From Verrucomicrobia bacterium UBA4286 (lineage in GTDB: Bacteria > Verrucomicrobiota > Kiritimatiellia > RFP12 > UBA1067), in contig DGVK01000045.1 of NCBI GenBank assembly GCA_002395905.1, positions 1 to 6,370 of the forward strand: a stretch of 6,370 nucleotides of DNA, read 5' to 3'. Numbering within the stretch: the stretch's first letter is position 1; each line of letters opens with the position of its first letter. This document shows, piece by piece, positions 1 to 5,867 of this stretch. The translations under genes and the position numbers were made by a program. The notes beneath the pieces are model-generated. The model had not been told where the DNA came from, did no database searches, and was given only the letters and a program-made list of their open reading frames with translations.

Positions 1-59
1 TTGCATTTGCTTCTGGACATCACAGAAGAATCTTTGTCTCGATATTGCTGTGGAAGGGT

Positions 60-90
60 GTGACACAGAGTGGCGAATATTTGGTATAAT
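60..90 (+). promoter_or_regulatory. Sigma-70-like promoter with extended -10
   Basis: The -10 hexamer TATAAT (85-90) is a perfect consensus match and is preceded by TG plus one base (82-84), an extended -10 element. A GTGACA at 60-65 matches five of six bases of the TTGACA -35 box. The spacer is 19 bp, slightly long, which the extended -10 can compensate. Transcription would start near 97. The first solid gene downstream is mod at 394, so this could be the operon promoter with a leader of about 300 nt, or it could drive a short RNA or small ORF in between. I saw no clear intrinsic terminator between 97 and 393. Confidence 0.6.
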
Positions 91-96
91 ACATGG

Positions 97-184
97 CGTT
101 GATGCTGGGCGGGCAACTGTCTCGGTGTCGGCCAAATCTCAGAAAGAAGCGGAAGAGAAATCCCGTAGATGCTGGGGTGGGTAA
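97..184 (+). repeat. Imperfect 20-nt direct repeat, two copies
   Basis: CGTTGATGCTGGGCGGGCAA at 97-116 recurs as CGTAGATGCTGGGGTGGGTAA-like sequence at 164-184, 67 nt further on. About 17 of 21 aligned positions match, including an exact GATGCTGGG core (101-109 and 168-176). The first copy begins at the predicted transcription start of the upstream promoter. Function is unknown. It may reflect a structured leader RNA, a binding-site pair or chance. Confidence 0.4.
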
Positions 185-241
185 GCCGTTTCATCCAAAA
201 TACTAGCACTATTTTATGACACAAACGGCACTATGGGTGTT

Positions 242-259
242 TATGCCCTTATGGGCGTA
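242..259. other. Short stem-loop GCCC-TTAT-GGGC
   Basis: A 7-bp stem (242-248 with 253-259, one T-G wobble) closes a TTAT loop. It lies within two imperfect tandem units beginning TATGGG (232 and 250), which match at about 12 of 18 positions. No T-run follows, so it does not look like an intrinsic terminator. It is a small element of the mod leader or its DNA control region. Confidence 0.3.
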
Positions 260-302
260 TTCTGCCTTGTGCATTGTGTCGGCCTGTGCTAGGGCTTTGG
301 AT

Positions 303-345
303 GAGTGCATGGGGAGTAACAGGTACGCCCTCTTTTCATGCACTC
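303..345. promoter_or_regulatory. Long hairpin or palindrome upstream of mod
   Basis: GAGTGCATG (303-311) and CATGCACTC (337-345) form a perfect 9-bp inverted repeat around a 25-nt spacer. GGG (312-314) and CCC (328-330) could extend the stem inside, leaving TCTTTT as an asymmetric internal loop. It ends 34 nt before the mod Shine-Dalgarno. It could be an RNA structure in the mod leader or an operator for a dimeric regulator. No T-tract follows, so a terminator is unlikely. Confidence 0.45.
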
Positions 346-379
346 GAATCAGCGAGCGGCGAGTGTGGCGTCGCGGAAT

Positions 380-384
380 GAGGA
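380..384 (+). promoter_or_regulatory. Ribosome binding site of mod
   Basis: GAGGA lies nine bases before the ATG at 394. An in-frame TGA at 379-381 excludes any earlier start in this frame, so together they fix the mod start. Confidence 0.8.
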
Positions 385-393
385 ACTTGTCGT

Positions 394-2334
394 ATGGCAC
401 AGAAGTCGCTGATTGAGGAATTGCCTAAGATACTGCGGGAAGGCAAAGAGGAGGCGAGCAGAATACTTGAACGCCTTGGCGATTCCGTCAAGGTCGCTCT
501 TCAGACGAACGAGCTTGTGCTGCCTGCTAAGGACACCGACGGACTTTGGAAAGGGCAGGTGCCGCAGGTTTTGCCGAGCTACCACAGCGATGTATTCGGG
601 CTCTTCGGCGAAGGGCTTTTCGAGGGGAAGCCAATGGAGAACGCTCCCTGGATCAATCGGCTTATCTACGGCGACAACCTGCTTGCGATGGCGGCGCTGT
701 TGGCAGGGGACGAGAAGACCAGTCTGCCATCTCTGCGCGGTAAGGTAGATCTTGTCTATATAGACCCTCCGTTCGACTCTAAAGCCGACTACCGAACGAA
801 GATACACCTGCCGGGAAGCGACATATCCCAGAAGCCAACTGTCATAGAGCAGTTCGCCTACTCTGATACTTGGAAGGACGGGACGGCCAGCTATCTGCGC
901 ATGATTTGCCCGCGCTTGATTCTGCTGCACGAATTGCTTGCAGATACAGGCAGCATTTATGTTCACCTTGATTGGCATGTAGGCCACTATGTGAAGATTC
1001 TGATGGATGAGATTTTTGGCAAGGAGAATTTCCAACGAGAAATAATATGGCGAATTGGATGGGTTTCTGGGTATAAGTCTGCCGATCAGAATTGGGTGAG
1101 AAATCACGATACGATTCTCTACTACAATAAAGGTAAGAATCATGTATTCAACAAGGAGTATTTGCCTTATCCTGAAGGATATGTGCGCCGTGATGGGAAT
1201 GCGCCTAATGGGCGCGGTTTCCCAATTGAGGATACTTGGAATTGTTCGGAAGGAGATCGACTTGACTCAATTCAGATTATGAGTTTTTCGCGAGAGAAAG
1301 TAGGTTATGCAACGCAAAAATCAGAAGCGCTACTTGAGCGCATCATAAAGGCGTCGTCTAATGAAGGCGATTTGGTGCTTGATGTGTTTGCTGGCTCTGG
1401 CACTACTGCGTCGGTTGCGGAGAAATTGAAGCGCCGCTGGATTTCGGTTGACATAGGCAAGCCATCAGCGCTCATTCAGCGCAAGCGGTTTATTGACAAC
1501 GGAGCGAAGCCATTCCTTTACCAGTCGGTTGGCGACTACCAAAAGGAGGTGTTTGGTGCGTCGCGGCTTTTCCGTCGCATAGGCGACTTGAGCGAGGTTG
1601 TGCTGAAGCTTTATGGCGCAGAGCCATTCCCGGCCGAGAACTGTCCGACGCGGAACGCCGGACAGTTGCGCGAATCGCGGACTCTTGTTCTGGTGGATAG
1701 TCCCAACAAGCTCACGAACGCGGCGAGCGTAAAGCGCGCGGCAGAGGCGAAGAACGCGGCATTGGGCGGAGGCTGGTCGAAGGTTGTGCTGCTCGGCTGG
1801 AATTTCGCCTGGGACATTTCGCAGGCTGCGCAGATGTACAAGGATGTAGAGGTATTGGTGATTCCGCCGGATCTGATGGACGCCTTGAAGAAGCGAGGGT
1901 TCGCCGATTTGCTTGCGGGAGGAAAGGTAAGGTTCTCGTCCTTGCAGTACTTGAGCCTTAATGATGCACATGTCGAGGAAGCGGAAGGAAGACCCGGCAT
2001 GGAACGCGTCGTGGTCGAGCTCGGCAACTATGTTCTTCTGTCGCCTGACAACATTCCGCTGGACGAGAAGGACAAGGAGACGCTGTCGAGGGTGGTGAAG
2101 GAAGATCCGCTGGCGCTTATAGAGTACTGGAGTGTAGACCCCGACTACAACGGCGAGACGTTCCGTAGCATGTGGCAGGACTATCGAGAGAATACGGAGA
2201 ACGACGGAGACCCGGAGCATTGCGTCAGAGTGGCCAGCATAGAGGTTCCTGTGCGGCAGACCGGTACGCGCGTTATATGCGTCAAGGCGGTTGACGTGTT
2301 CGGATTTGAAAGCATTGCGATCGTGAGGGTATGA
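394..2334 (+). CDS. mod: Type III-like restriction-modification methyltransferase subunit (Mod)
   Basis: This 646-aa protein is a site-specific DNA methyltransferase, most likely N6-adenine, that would also give its Res partner sequence specificity. Motifs follow the beta-class order. A YGDN segment lies at about 92-95. The catalytic motif IV is DPPF at 124-127, within VYIDPPFDSKADY. HLDWH is at 191-195. The target-recognition segment spans roughly 205-305. Motif X (QKSEALLERII) follows at about 308-318, then the AdoMet-binding motif I LDVFAGSGTT at 329-338, and ISVDI at 350-354. About 290 residues follow and include VVLLGWNFAWDISQ (about 464-477), probably a domain for Res contact or DNA binding (inference). 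DPPF rather than DPPY is an accepted variant in this class. The start is fixed by GAGGA at 380-384 and an in-frame stop at 379. Res follows after one base. The recognition segment is AT-rich compared with its flanks. No simple-sequence repeat suggesting phase variation was seen. Family assignment is firm. The target sequence cannot be read from the protein. Confidence 0.93.
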   Translation: MAQKSLIEELPKILREGKEEASRILERLGDSVKVALQTNELVLPAKDTDGLWKGQVPQVLPSYHSDVFGLFGEGLFEGKPMENAPWINRLIYGDNLLAMAALLAGDEKTSLPSLRGKVDLVYIDPPFDSKADYRTKIHLPGSDISQKPTVIEQFAYSDTWKDGTASYLRMICPRLILLHELLADTGSIYVHLDWHVGHYVKILMDEIFGKENFQREIIWRIGWVSGYKSADQNWVRNHDTILYYNKGKNHVFNKEYLPYPEGYVRRDGNAPNGRGFPIEDTWNCSEGDRLDSIQIMSFSREKVGYATQKSEALLERIIKASSNEGDLVLDVFAGSGTTASVAEKLKRRWISVDIGKPSALIQRKRFIDNGAKPFLYQSVGDYQKEVFGASRLFRRIGDLSEVVLKLYGAEPFPAENCPTRNAGQLRESRTLVLVDSPNKLTNAASVKRAAEAKNAALGGGWSKVVLLGWNFAWDISQAAQMYKDVEVLVIPPDLMDALKKRGFADLLAGGKVRFSSLQYLSLNDAHVEEAEGRPGMERVVVELGNYVLLSPDNIPLDEKDKETLSRVVKEDPLALIEYWSVDPDYNGETFRSMWQDYRENTENDGDPEHCVRVASIEVPVRQTGTRVICVKAVDVFGFESIAIVRV

Positions 2335-2335
2335 C

Positions 2336-5245
2336 ATGGCGAAGAAGACGACAGCAATGGTAACCGGGCGGATTCCACTTGAGTTTGCCAAGGCGGTGAG
2401 CGAGGCGGCAAACGCGGCTTTTGCCGACGGCACGATGGCCGAGACGGTAACGCCCGTCACGAGGGAACTGCTAAAGTATTGGTTCGAGGAGCCATTCACC
2501 AACAGGACGTTGAACTTCCACGAGGGGCAGCGGCAGGCGATACTGAACGCGATATATCTGCACGAGGTCGTCAAGGCGGCGAATCCGGCGGAGGCGTATG
2601 ACAAGATTGCGCCTGTATTGTTGGATAGAGAGGGCGGAGCTGTCGCGATGGAGCTGGCGAAAGGCAAATATACCTATCCAAAATACTGCGTCAAGATGGC
2701 GACAGGCACCGGCAAGACATGGGTGATGCATGCGCTTCTCATATGGCAGTATCTGAACGCAAGAGCCGAGAAGGGTGAGAAGAGCGGATGGTGGACGAAG
2801 AACTTCCTGTTCGTCGCGCCAGGGCTCATAGTGTACGAGCGGCTTCTTGATGCGTTCTGCGGCAAGCGCACTGAGGGCGGCGAGGCGAGAGACTTCACCA
2901 CAAGCGATATAAAAAGTTGCGAGGAGCTGTTCGTCCCGCCGCAATATCGCGAGGCCGTGTATGGCTTTCTGCAGAACTCGCTCGTTCGGAAAGAGGACTT
3001 TGGCCGCAAGGTTACAGGCGACGGAACCTTGGCGGTAATGAACTGGCATGCGTTCCTCGGCGACGAGAACGATGTGATAGAGGCCTCGGAGGGATATGCC
3101 GACGAGAGAGGAATACTTGACGATCTCCTCCCGGCAAAGCCTGGGGTCGCGGCAGGCAATGCGCTTGAATCTTTGGATGCCGCCTTTCTAAGAGGCGGAA
3201 GGCTCGACTTTCTCAAGGAGCTGCCGGACCTCATGCTTGTCAATGACGAAGCGCACCATGTGCATGGCGGTGCGGGGCTAGTGGAGGATGTGAAGTGGCA
3301 GGCCGGCATAGATACGCTGGCTAAAGGTAAACGCTTCATGCAGCTCGACTTCTCGGCCACGCCATACGAGGCCACTGGCGGCGGACGAAATGCAAGGGAA
3401 GATTTCTTTCCGCATGTAATGGTCGATTACGACCTTGCAACGGCAATCCGCGAAGGCAAGGTGAAGACAATAGTGATTGACCAGCGCAAAGACCTTACGG
3501 GGCAACTGCTGACGCTGGACTACAATGCCGTAAGGGAAGGGCGGCGCGTGGTGTCGCTGAGCGACGGTCAGCGGCTTATGTTGAGGGCGGGGCTTGCGAA
3601 GCTTAGATATCTCGAAAAGGAGTTCGCCCAGATTGATGCGACCAAGAGGCCCAAGATGATGGTCGTTTGCGAAGATACTGCAGTGACGCCGTTCGTAGCG
3701 GACTTCCTGCATGACGAGGGGTTGTCTGACGATGATGTGCTGACGGTAGACAGCAACAGGCAAGGCGAGGTCAAGCCTGACGAGTGGGAACGCATTAAGG
3801 GTCGGCTCTTTTCAGTAGACAAGCACAGTAAGCCGAAGGTGATCGTTTCAGTGCTCATGCTTCGCGAGGGGTTTGATGTCAACAACATCTGCATAATCGT
3901 TCCGCTTAGAGCGTCGAATGCGCAGATTCTTCTTGAGCAGACGCTTGGGCGAGGACTTCGGCAAATGTGGCGCGAGCCTGAATACAGGGAAGTCAAGGAT
4001 GAGGCCAGACGCAAACTGCTGGTCGAGCGCGTCGAGCCCAATGCCTATCTGGACTTCCTTTATATCATAGAGCACCCCGCATTCGCGGCGTTCTACGACA
4101 GGATGGTCGAGGCGGGGCTTGTCGGCACTCAGACGACTGATGAGAAGCAAGGTGGAGGAACCGACGATCTAGTAAGGTCGGAATTGAAAGAAGGCTACGA
4201 GAAGTGGGATATGTTCTGGCCGCTCATCATGCGAGAAAGCGAAGAAGTCTTGTCGTGGGGCGAGATTCCTTCCGACGGATTCGAGCCGTTCACTGCATAC
4301 CCTCTTTCGCGGCTACGGACTATATTTGGCAAGCCCGGCGAGGTGTTCGTCGGCAAGGAGCTTCTGGTAAAGACTACATTCGGCGAGTATAGAGTGCATG
4401 CAAACCTGTTCAATGCGCAGAGCTACAATGAATACATTCACGGTATAGTGGATTCCATTTCGCGGCGTTTCATGCGTATGAGTGGCAAGGCTACAAGAGC
4501 ATTGCCTGCGTTGCAGGTGAACTTGGCGGCAATTGCGTCCATGGTTGATTGCTTCATTCGCGAGCAGTTGTTTGGAGAACCATTCGACCCGTTTAACGGA
4601 GATGACTGGAAGGTGCTGCTGTGCCTTAATGGAACCGTGACGGAACATATTATCAAGCAGATCGCCAGGCTAGTCTATAGGATAGAGACGGGAACGATCA
4701 AGACCAAAGCCGAGGTCAAGAAGATATGGTTCTCTTCCGTTCCGGAATTCGTGGTTCGGCAAAGCTCTGCGCTTGCTTTATCGAAGACGATTTACACGCT
4801 TACTGGATACCCGAGAGTCGGCGGAGGGTTGGAGAAAGACTTCATGGAGTTTATCGACCATGATGGAGATGTAGAGAAGTTCGTCAAGATAAACGAGGCC
4901 CGACATCGTTTCGCGAGGATTGCATATCTTCGGTCAGATGGACTTCTCGGCGAATATATTCCAGACTTTCTCGTGGCAACTGCAGACACCATCTATGTTG
5001 TCGAAACGAAAGCGGAGCGGGATAAAGATGACGCGAATGTGAAGGCAAAGCGACTTGCCGCGCTTCAGATGTGCAAGACGATTAATGAATTGCCGTTAGA
5101 AGATAGGGACGATCGCAAGTGGGCATATCTGCTTTTGACAGATCGTGACTTCTATGCGTATCGCGACGCTAATGGAACGTTCAAGGATTTGAGCTCTTTT
5201 GCTGAGCTGACCGAGGCGGGCTTCAAGGGCGAGTTCCTGTTTTGA
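2336..5245 (+). CDS. res: Type III-like restriction endonuclease subunit (Res), DEAH helicase-PD-ExK nuclease
   Basis: This 969-aa protein is the ATP-dependent restriction subunit. The N-terminal two thirds is a superfamily 2 helicase. It has FHEGQRQAI (61-69), Walker A ATGTGKT (122-128), the Walker B DEAH box at 304-307, motif III SATP (340-343), motif V LREGFD (509-514) and motif VI EQTLGRGLR (534-542). The C-terminus has a PD-(D/E)xK nuclease site: P876-D877, then E890-T891-K892, in an IPDFLV...YVVETK context. All expected catalytic residues are present, so both activities look intact. The start ATG is one base after the mod stop, with GAGGG at 2325-2329 six bases upstream, so translation is probably coupled to mod. 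It should act only in complex with Mod, cutting DNA whose sites are unmethylated. Helicases with C-terminal nucleases also occur in other defence systems, but the adjacent Mod makes type III-like R-M the best reading. Frequent ATA isoleucine codons contrast with the ribosomal genes downstream. Confidence 0.93.
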   Translation: MAKKTTAMVTGRIPLEFAKAVSEAANAAFADGTMAETVTPVTRELLKYWFEEPFTNRTLNFHEGQRQAILNAIYLHEVVKAANPAEAYDKIAPVLLDREGGAVAMELAKGKYTYPKYCVKMATGTGKTWVMHALLIWQYLNARAEKGEKSGWWTKNFLFVAPGLIVYERLLDAFCGKRTEGGEARDFTTSDIKSCEELFVPPQYREAVYGFLQNSLVRKEDFGRKVTGDGTLAVMNWHAFLGDENDVIEASEGYADERGILDDLLPAKPGVAAGNALESLDAAFLRGGRLDFLKELPDLMLVNDEAHHVHGGAGLVEDVKWQAGIDTLAKGKRFMQLDFSATPYEATGGGRNAREDFFPHVMVDYDLATAIREGKVKTIVIDQRKDLTGQLLTLDYNAVREGRRVVSLSDGQRLMLRAGLAKLRYLEKEFAQIDATKRPKMMVVCEDTAVTPFVADFLHDEGLSDDDVLTVDSNRQGEVKPDEWERIKGRLFSVDKHSKPKVIVSVLMLREGFDVNNICIIVPLRASNAQILLEQTLGRGLRQMWREPEYREVKDEARRKLLVERVEPNAYLDFLYIIEHPAFAAFYDRMVEAGLVGTQTTDEKQGGGTDDLVRSELKEGYEKWDMFWPLIMRESEEVLSWGEIPSDGFEPFTAYPLSRLRTIFGKPGEVFVGKELLVKTTFGEYRVHANLFNAQSYNEYIHGIVDSISRRFMRMSGKATRALPALQVNLAAIASMVDCFIREQLFGEPFDPFNGDDWKVLLCLNGTVTEHIIKQIARLVYRIETGTIKTKAEVKKIWFSSVPEFVVRQSSALALSKTIYTLTGYPRVGGGLEKDFMEFIDHDGDVEKFVKINEARHRFARIAYLRSDGLLGEYIPDFLVATADTIYVVETKAERDKDDANVKAKRLAALQMCKTINELPLEDRDDRKWAYLLLTDRDFYAYRDANGTFKDLSSFAELTEAGFKGEFLF

Positions 5246-5262
5246 TCATCAAAGCAAAACAG
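5237..5262 (+). terminator. Hairpin over the res stop codon, possible terminator
   Basis: CTGTTTTG (5237-5244) and CAAAACAG (5255-5262) form a perfect 8-bp inverted repeat with a 10-nt loop. A competing palindrome, TTTGATCATCAAA (5241-5253), overlaps it. The res TGA (5243-5245) lies inside. The sequence after it, CTTGTCTCTATAT, is T-rich but not a T-run and the stem is AT-rich, so termination strength is doubtful. It is the only hairpin immediately after the R-M operon. Confidence 0.3.
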
Positions 5263-5409
5263 CTTGTCTCTATATAGTTATGGAGAAGGCGTTTGCGCGC
5301 GGTTGGCGGCGAGAGCTGGCGGGACGCCGTTGGTGGTGAGCTTGGAGCAGGCGGGAAAGCAGGCGGGGACCCCGCGAGACCCTTGAAAAACGGGCGTCGT
5401 GTCCGGGAC

Positions 5410-5440
5410 TAAACGCAAGTTCTGGAAGTAAACGCAAGTT
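5410..5440. repeat. Two direct copies of a 12-nt repeat TAAACGCAAGTT
   Basis: TAAACGCAAGTT occurs at 5410-5421 and again at 5429-5440, 19 bp from start to start. A degenerate inverted relative (CTTTCGTTTA, 5478-5487) lies between them and the rpsP promoter and matches the reverse complement at 9 of 12 positions over 5476-5487. Two exact 12-mers this close are unlikely by chance. The spacing of nearly two helical turns would suit paired protein binding sites on one DNA face. Alternatives are remnants of a tandem array or multiple end repeats of a lost insertion sequence. Confidence 0.55.
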
Positions 5441-5453
5441 TATCCGATAACTT
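5436..5453. promoter_or_regulatory. Near-perfect palindrome upstream of the rpsP promoter
   Basis: AAGTTTATC (5436-5444) and GATAACTT (5446-5453) are arms of an inverted repeat. They match fully if one T in the left arm is skipped, with C5445 at the centre. The palindrome overlaps the end of the second 12-nt repeat and ends 46 bp before the rpsP -35 box. It has the shape of an operator for a dimeric regulator, but no regulator is identified. Confidence 0.35.
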
Positions 5454-5499
5454 CTGGCAAATCCCTTTTCTGCAAGTCTTTCGTTTATCATTTCACCCC

Positions 5500-5528
5500 T
5501 TGCGCGGCGCGACGCAATATGGTATACT
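5500..5528 (+). promoter_or_regulatory. Promoter of the rpsP-rplS operon
   Basis: An extended -10 element (TG at 5520-5521, one base, then TATACT at 5523-5528) matches five of six bases of TATAAT. A weak -35, TTGCGC (5500-5505), sits exactly 17 bp upstream. The predicted start of transcription is near 5535, giving a leader of about 30 nt before the rpsP ATG. This lets the ribosomal genes be transcribed independently of the R-M operon. Confidence 0.7.
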
Positions 5529-5547
5529 ATGCGCCCGTTCATCCGAC

Positions 5548-5556
5548 AAAGGAAGG
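5548..5556 (+). promoter_or_regulatory. Ribosome binding site of rpsP
   Basis: AAAGGAAGG ends nine bases before the ATG at 5566. It decides the start: an upstream in-frame ATG at 5500 lies inside the promoter and would add 22 residues that have no counterpart in bS16. Confidence 0.8.
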
Positions 5557-5565
5557 TTAAACACA

Positions 5566-5865
5566 ATGGTAAAACTCAGAATGCGTCGCACCGGTTGCAC
5601 AAACCATGCGACATATCGTATCGTCGCGGCTGACGCTCGCAGCCCGCGCGACGGCAAGTTCCTCGAGATTCTCGGCTGGTACGACACGCAGATGAAGGAT
5701 TCGAACTTCAAGATCGATCTGCCGCGCGTCGACTACTGGCTTTCGAAGGGCGCCAAGCCTTCGACGACGGTCGCTTCGCTCATCCGTCGCGCCAAGAACC
5801 CCGACCTCAAGCCCCATCACGCCCGCAAGGCCGCTCCCAAGGCCGAGGCCAAGAAGGAGGCCTAA
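5566..5865 (+). CDS. rpsP: 30S ribosomal protein bS16
   Basis: This 99-aa protein is bS16, a small-subunit protein that binds 16S rRNA and helps 30S assembly. The N-terminus MVKLRMRRTG, YRIVAADARSPRDGKFLE (17-34), GWYD (37-40) and YWLSKGAKPSTTV (57-69) are the family hallmarks. The E. coli protein is 82 aa. The extra length here is a basic Ala/Lys-rich tail (about 82-99), probably disordered. The start at 5566 is preferred over an ATG at 5500 because it has a good Shine-Dalgarno and gives the standard N-terminus. It is first in an operon with rplS two bases downstream, under its own extended -10 promoter. GC content is about 60%, and isoleucine codons are ATC or ATT with no ATA, unlike the R-M genes, as expected for highly expressed core genes. 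Confidence 0.97.
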   Translation: MVKLRMRRTGCTNHATYRIVAADARSPRDGKFLEILGWYDTQMKDSNFKIDLPRVDYWLSKGAKPSTTVASLIRRAKNPDLKPHHARKAAPKAEAKKEA

Positions 5866-5867
5866 TC

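Larger units (their letters stand above)
1..393. other. Apparently non-coding upstream region of mod
   Basis: I see no convincing gene here. Several short frames are open but none stands out. On the plus strand, frame 2 is open from the window edge to a TAA at 182-184. A 37-codon frame runs from the ATG at 93 to a TAG at 204-206 and is very basic (it contains RKKRKR), but it has no Shine-Dalgarno. On the minus strand, a frame starts at an ATG (192-194) and runs off the left edge for about 64 codons (starting MKRLTHPSIYG). These overlap one another, so at most one can be real, and openness of this length is expected by chance. The region also holds a promoter-like sequence, direct repeats and hairpins listed separately. 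No tRNA arm, CRISPR repeat or IS end was recognised. Confidence 0.5.
5246..5499. other. Intergenic region between res and the rpsP promoter
   Basis: No gene is supported here. The first part (5246-5280) is AT-rich. From about 5281 to 5400 the composition jumps to about 68% GC, with CGGCG (5307-5311) able to pair with CGCCG (5325-5329), and GCGG (5363-5366) with CCGC (5372-5375). A 19-codon frame starting at 5280 (MEKAFARG) has no Shine-Dalgarno and is probably chance. From 5401 the composition falls to about 45% GC and contains the 12-nt repeats listed separately. The sharp GC block may be a dispersed intergenic repeat or the edge of an inserted segment. I cannot tell from one copy. Confidence 0.45.

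Noticed and set aside
97..206. Possible SRP RNA, 6S RNA, tmRNA or RNase P RNA after the first promoter
   Set aside because: None of the conserved core sequences of these RNAs could be found, and there is no terminator hairpin with a T-run.
216..416. 66-codon plus-strand frame with a hydrophobic N-terminus resembling a membrane segment
   Set aside because: There is no Shine-Dalgarno, it overlaps the mod start, and it covers palindromic leader sequence. Hydrophobic runs of this length occur by chance.
349..1143. 264-codon open frame on the minus strand opposite the start of mod
   Set aside because: It lies antisense to a gene with clear methyltransferase motifs, has no recognisable domain and no good ribosome binding site. 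It is a shadow of mod codon bias.
394..2334. Phase-variable mod through simple-sequence repeats
   Set aside because: No tandem short repeat or homopolymer longer than about five bases was seen in the gene or its start region.
1465..2667. 400-codon open frame on the minus strand across the mod-res junction
   Set aside because: Its length comes from the codon composition of the two real genes it overlaps. The protein is low in recognisable motifs and spans two functional coding regions.
5363..5375. GC-rich hairpin as the res terminator
   Set aside because: It is only four or five pairs with a small loop, lies over 100 nt after the stop codon and has no T-run after it.
5376..5405. Minus-strand terminator (GCCCG then TTTTT read on the reverse strand)
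   Set aside because: The stem has only about three clean pairs on that strand, and no minus-strand gene leads into it.
5500..5565. Upstream ATG extending rpsP by 22 codons
   Set aside because: It lies at the -35 box and the extension passes through the -10. The ATG at 5566 has the Shine-Dalgarno and the standard bS16 N-terminus.
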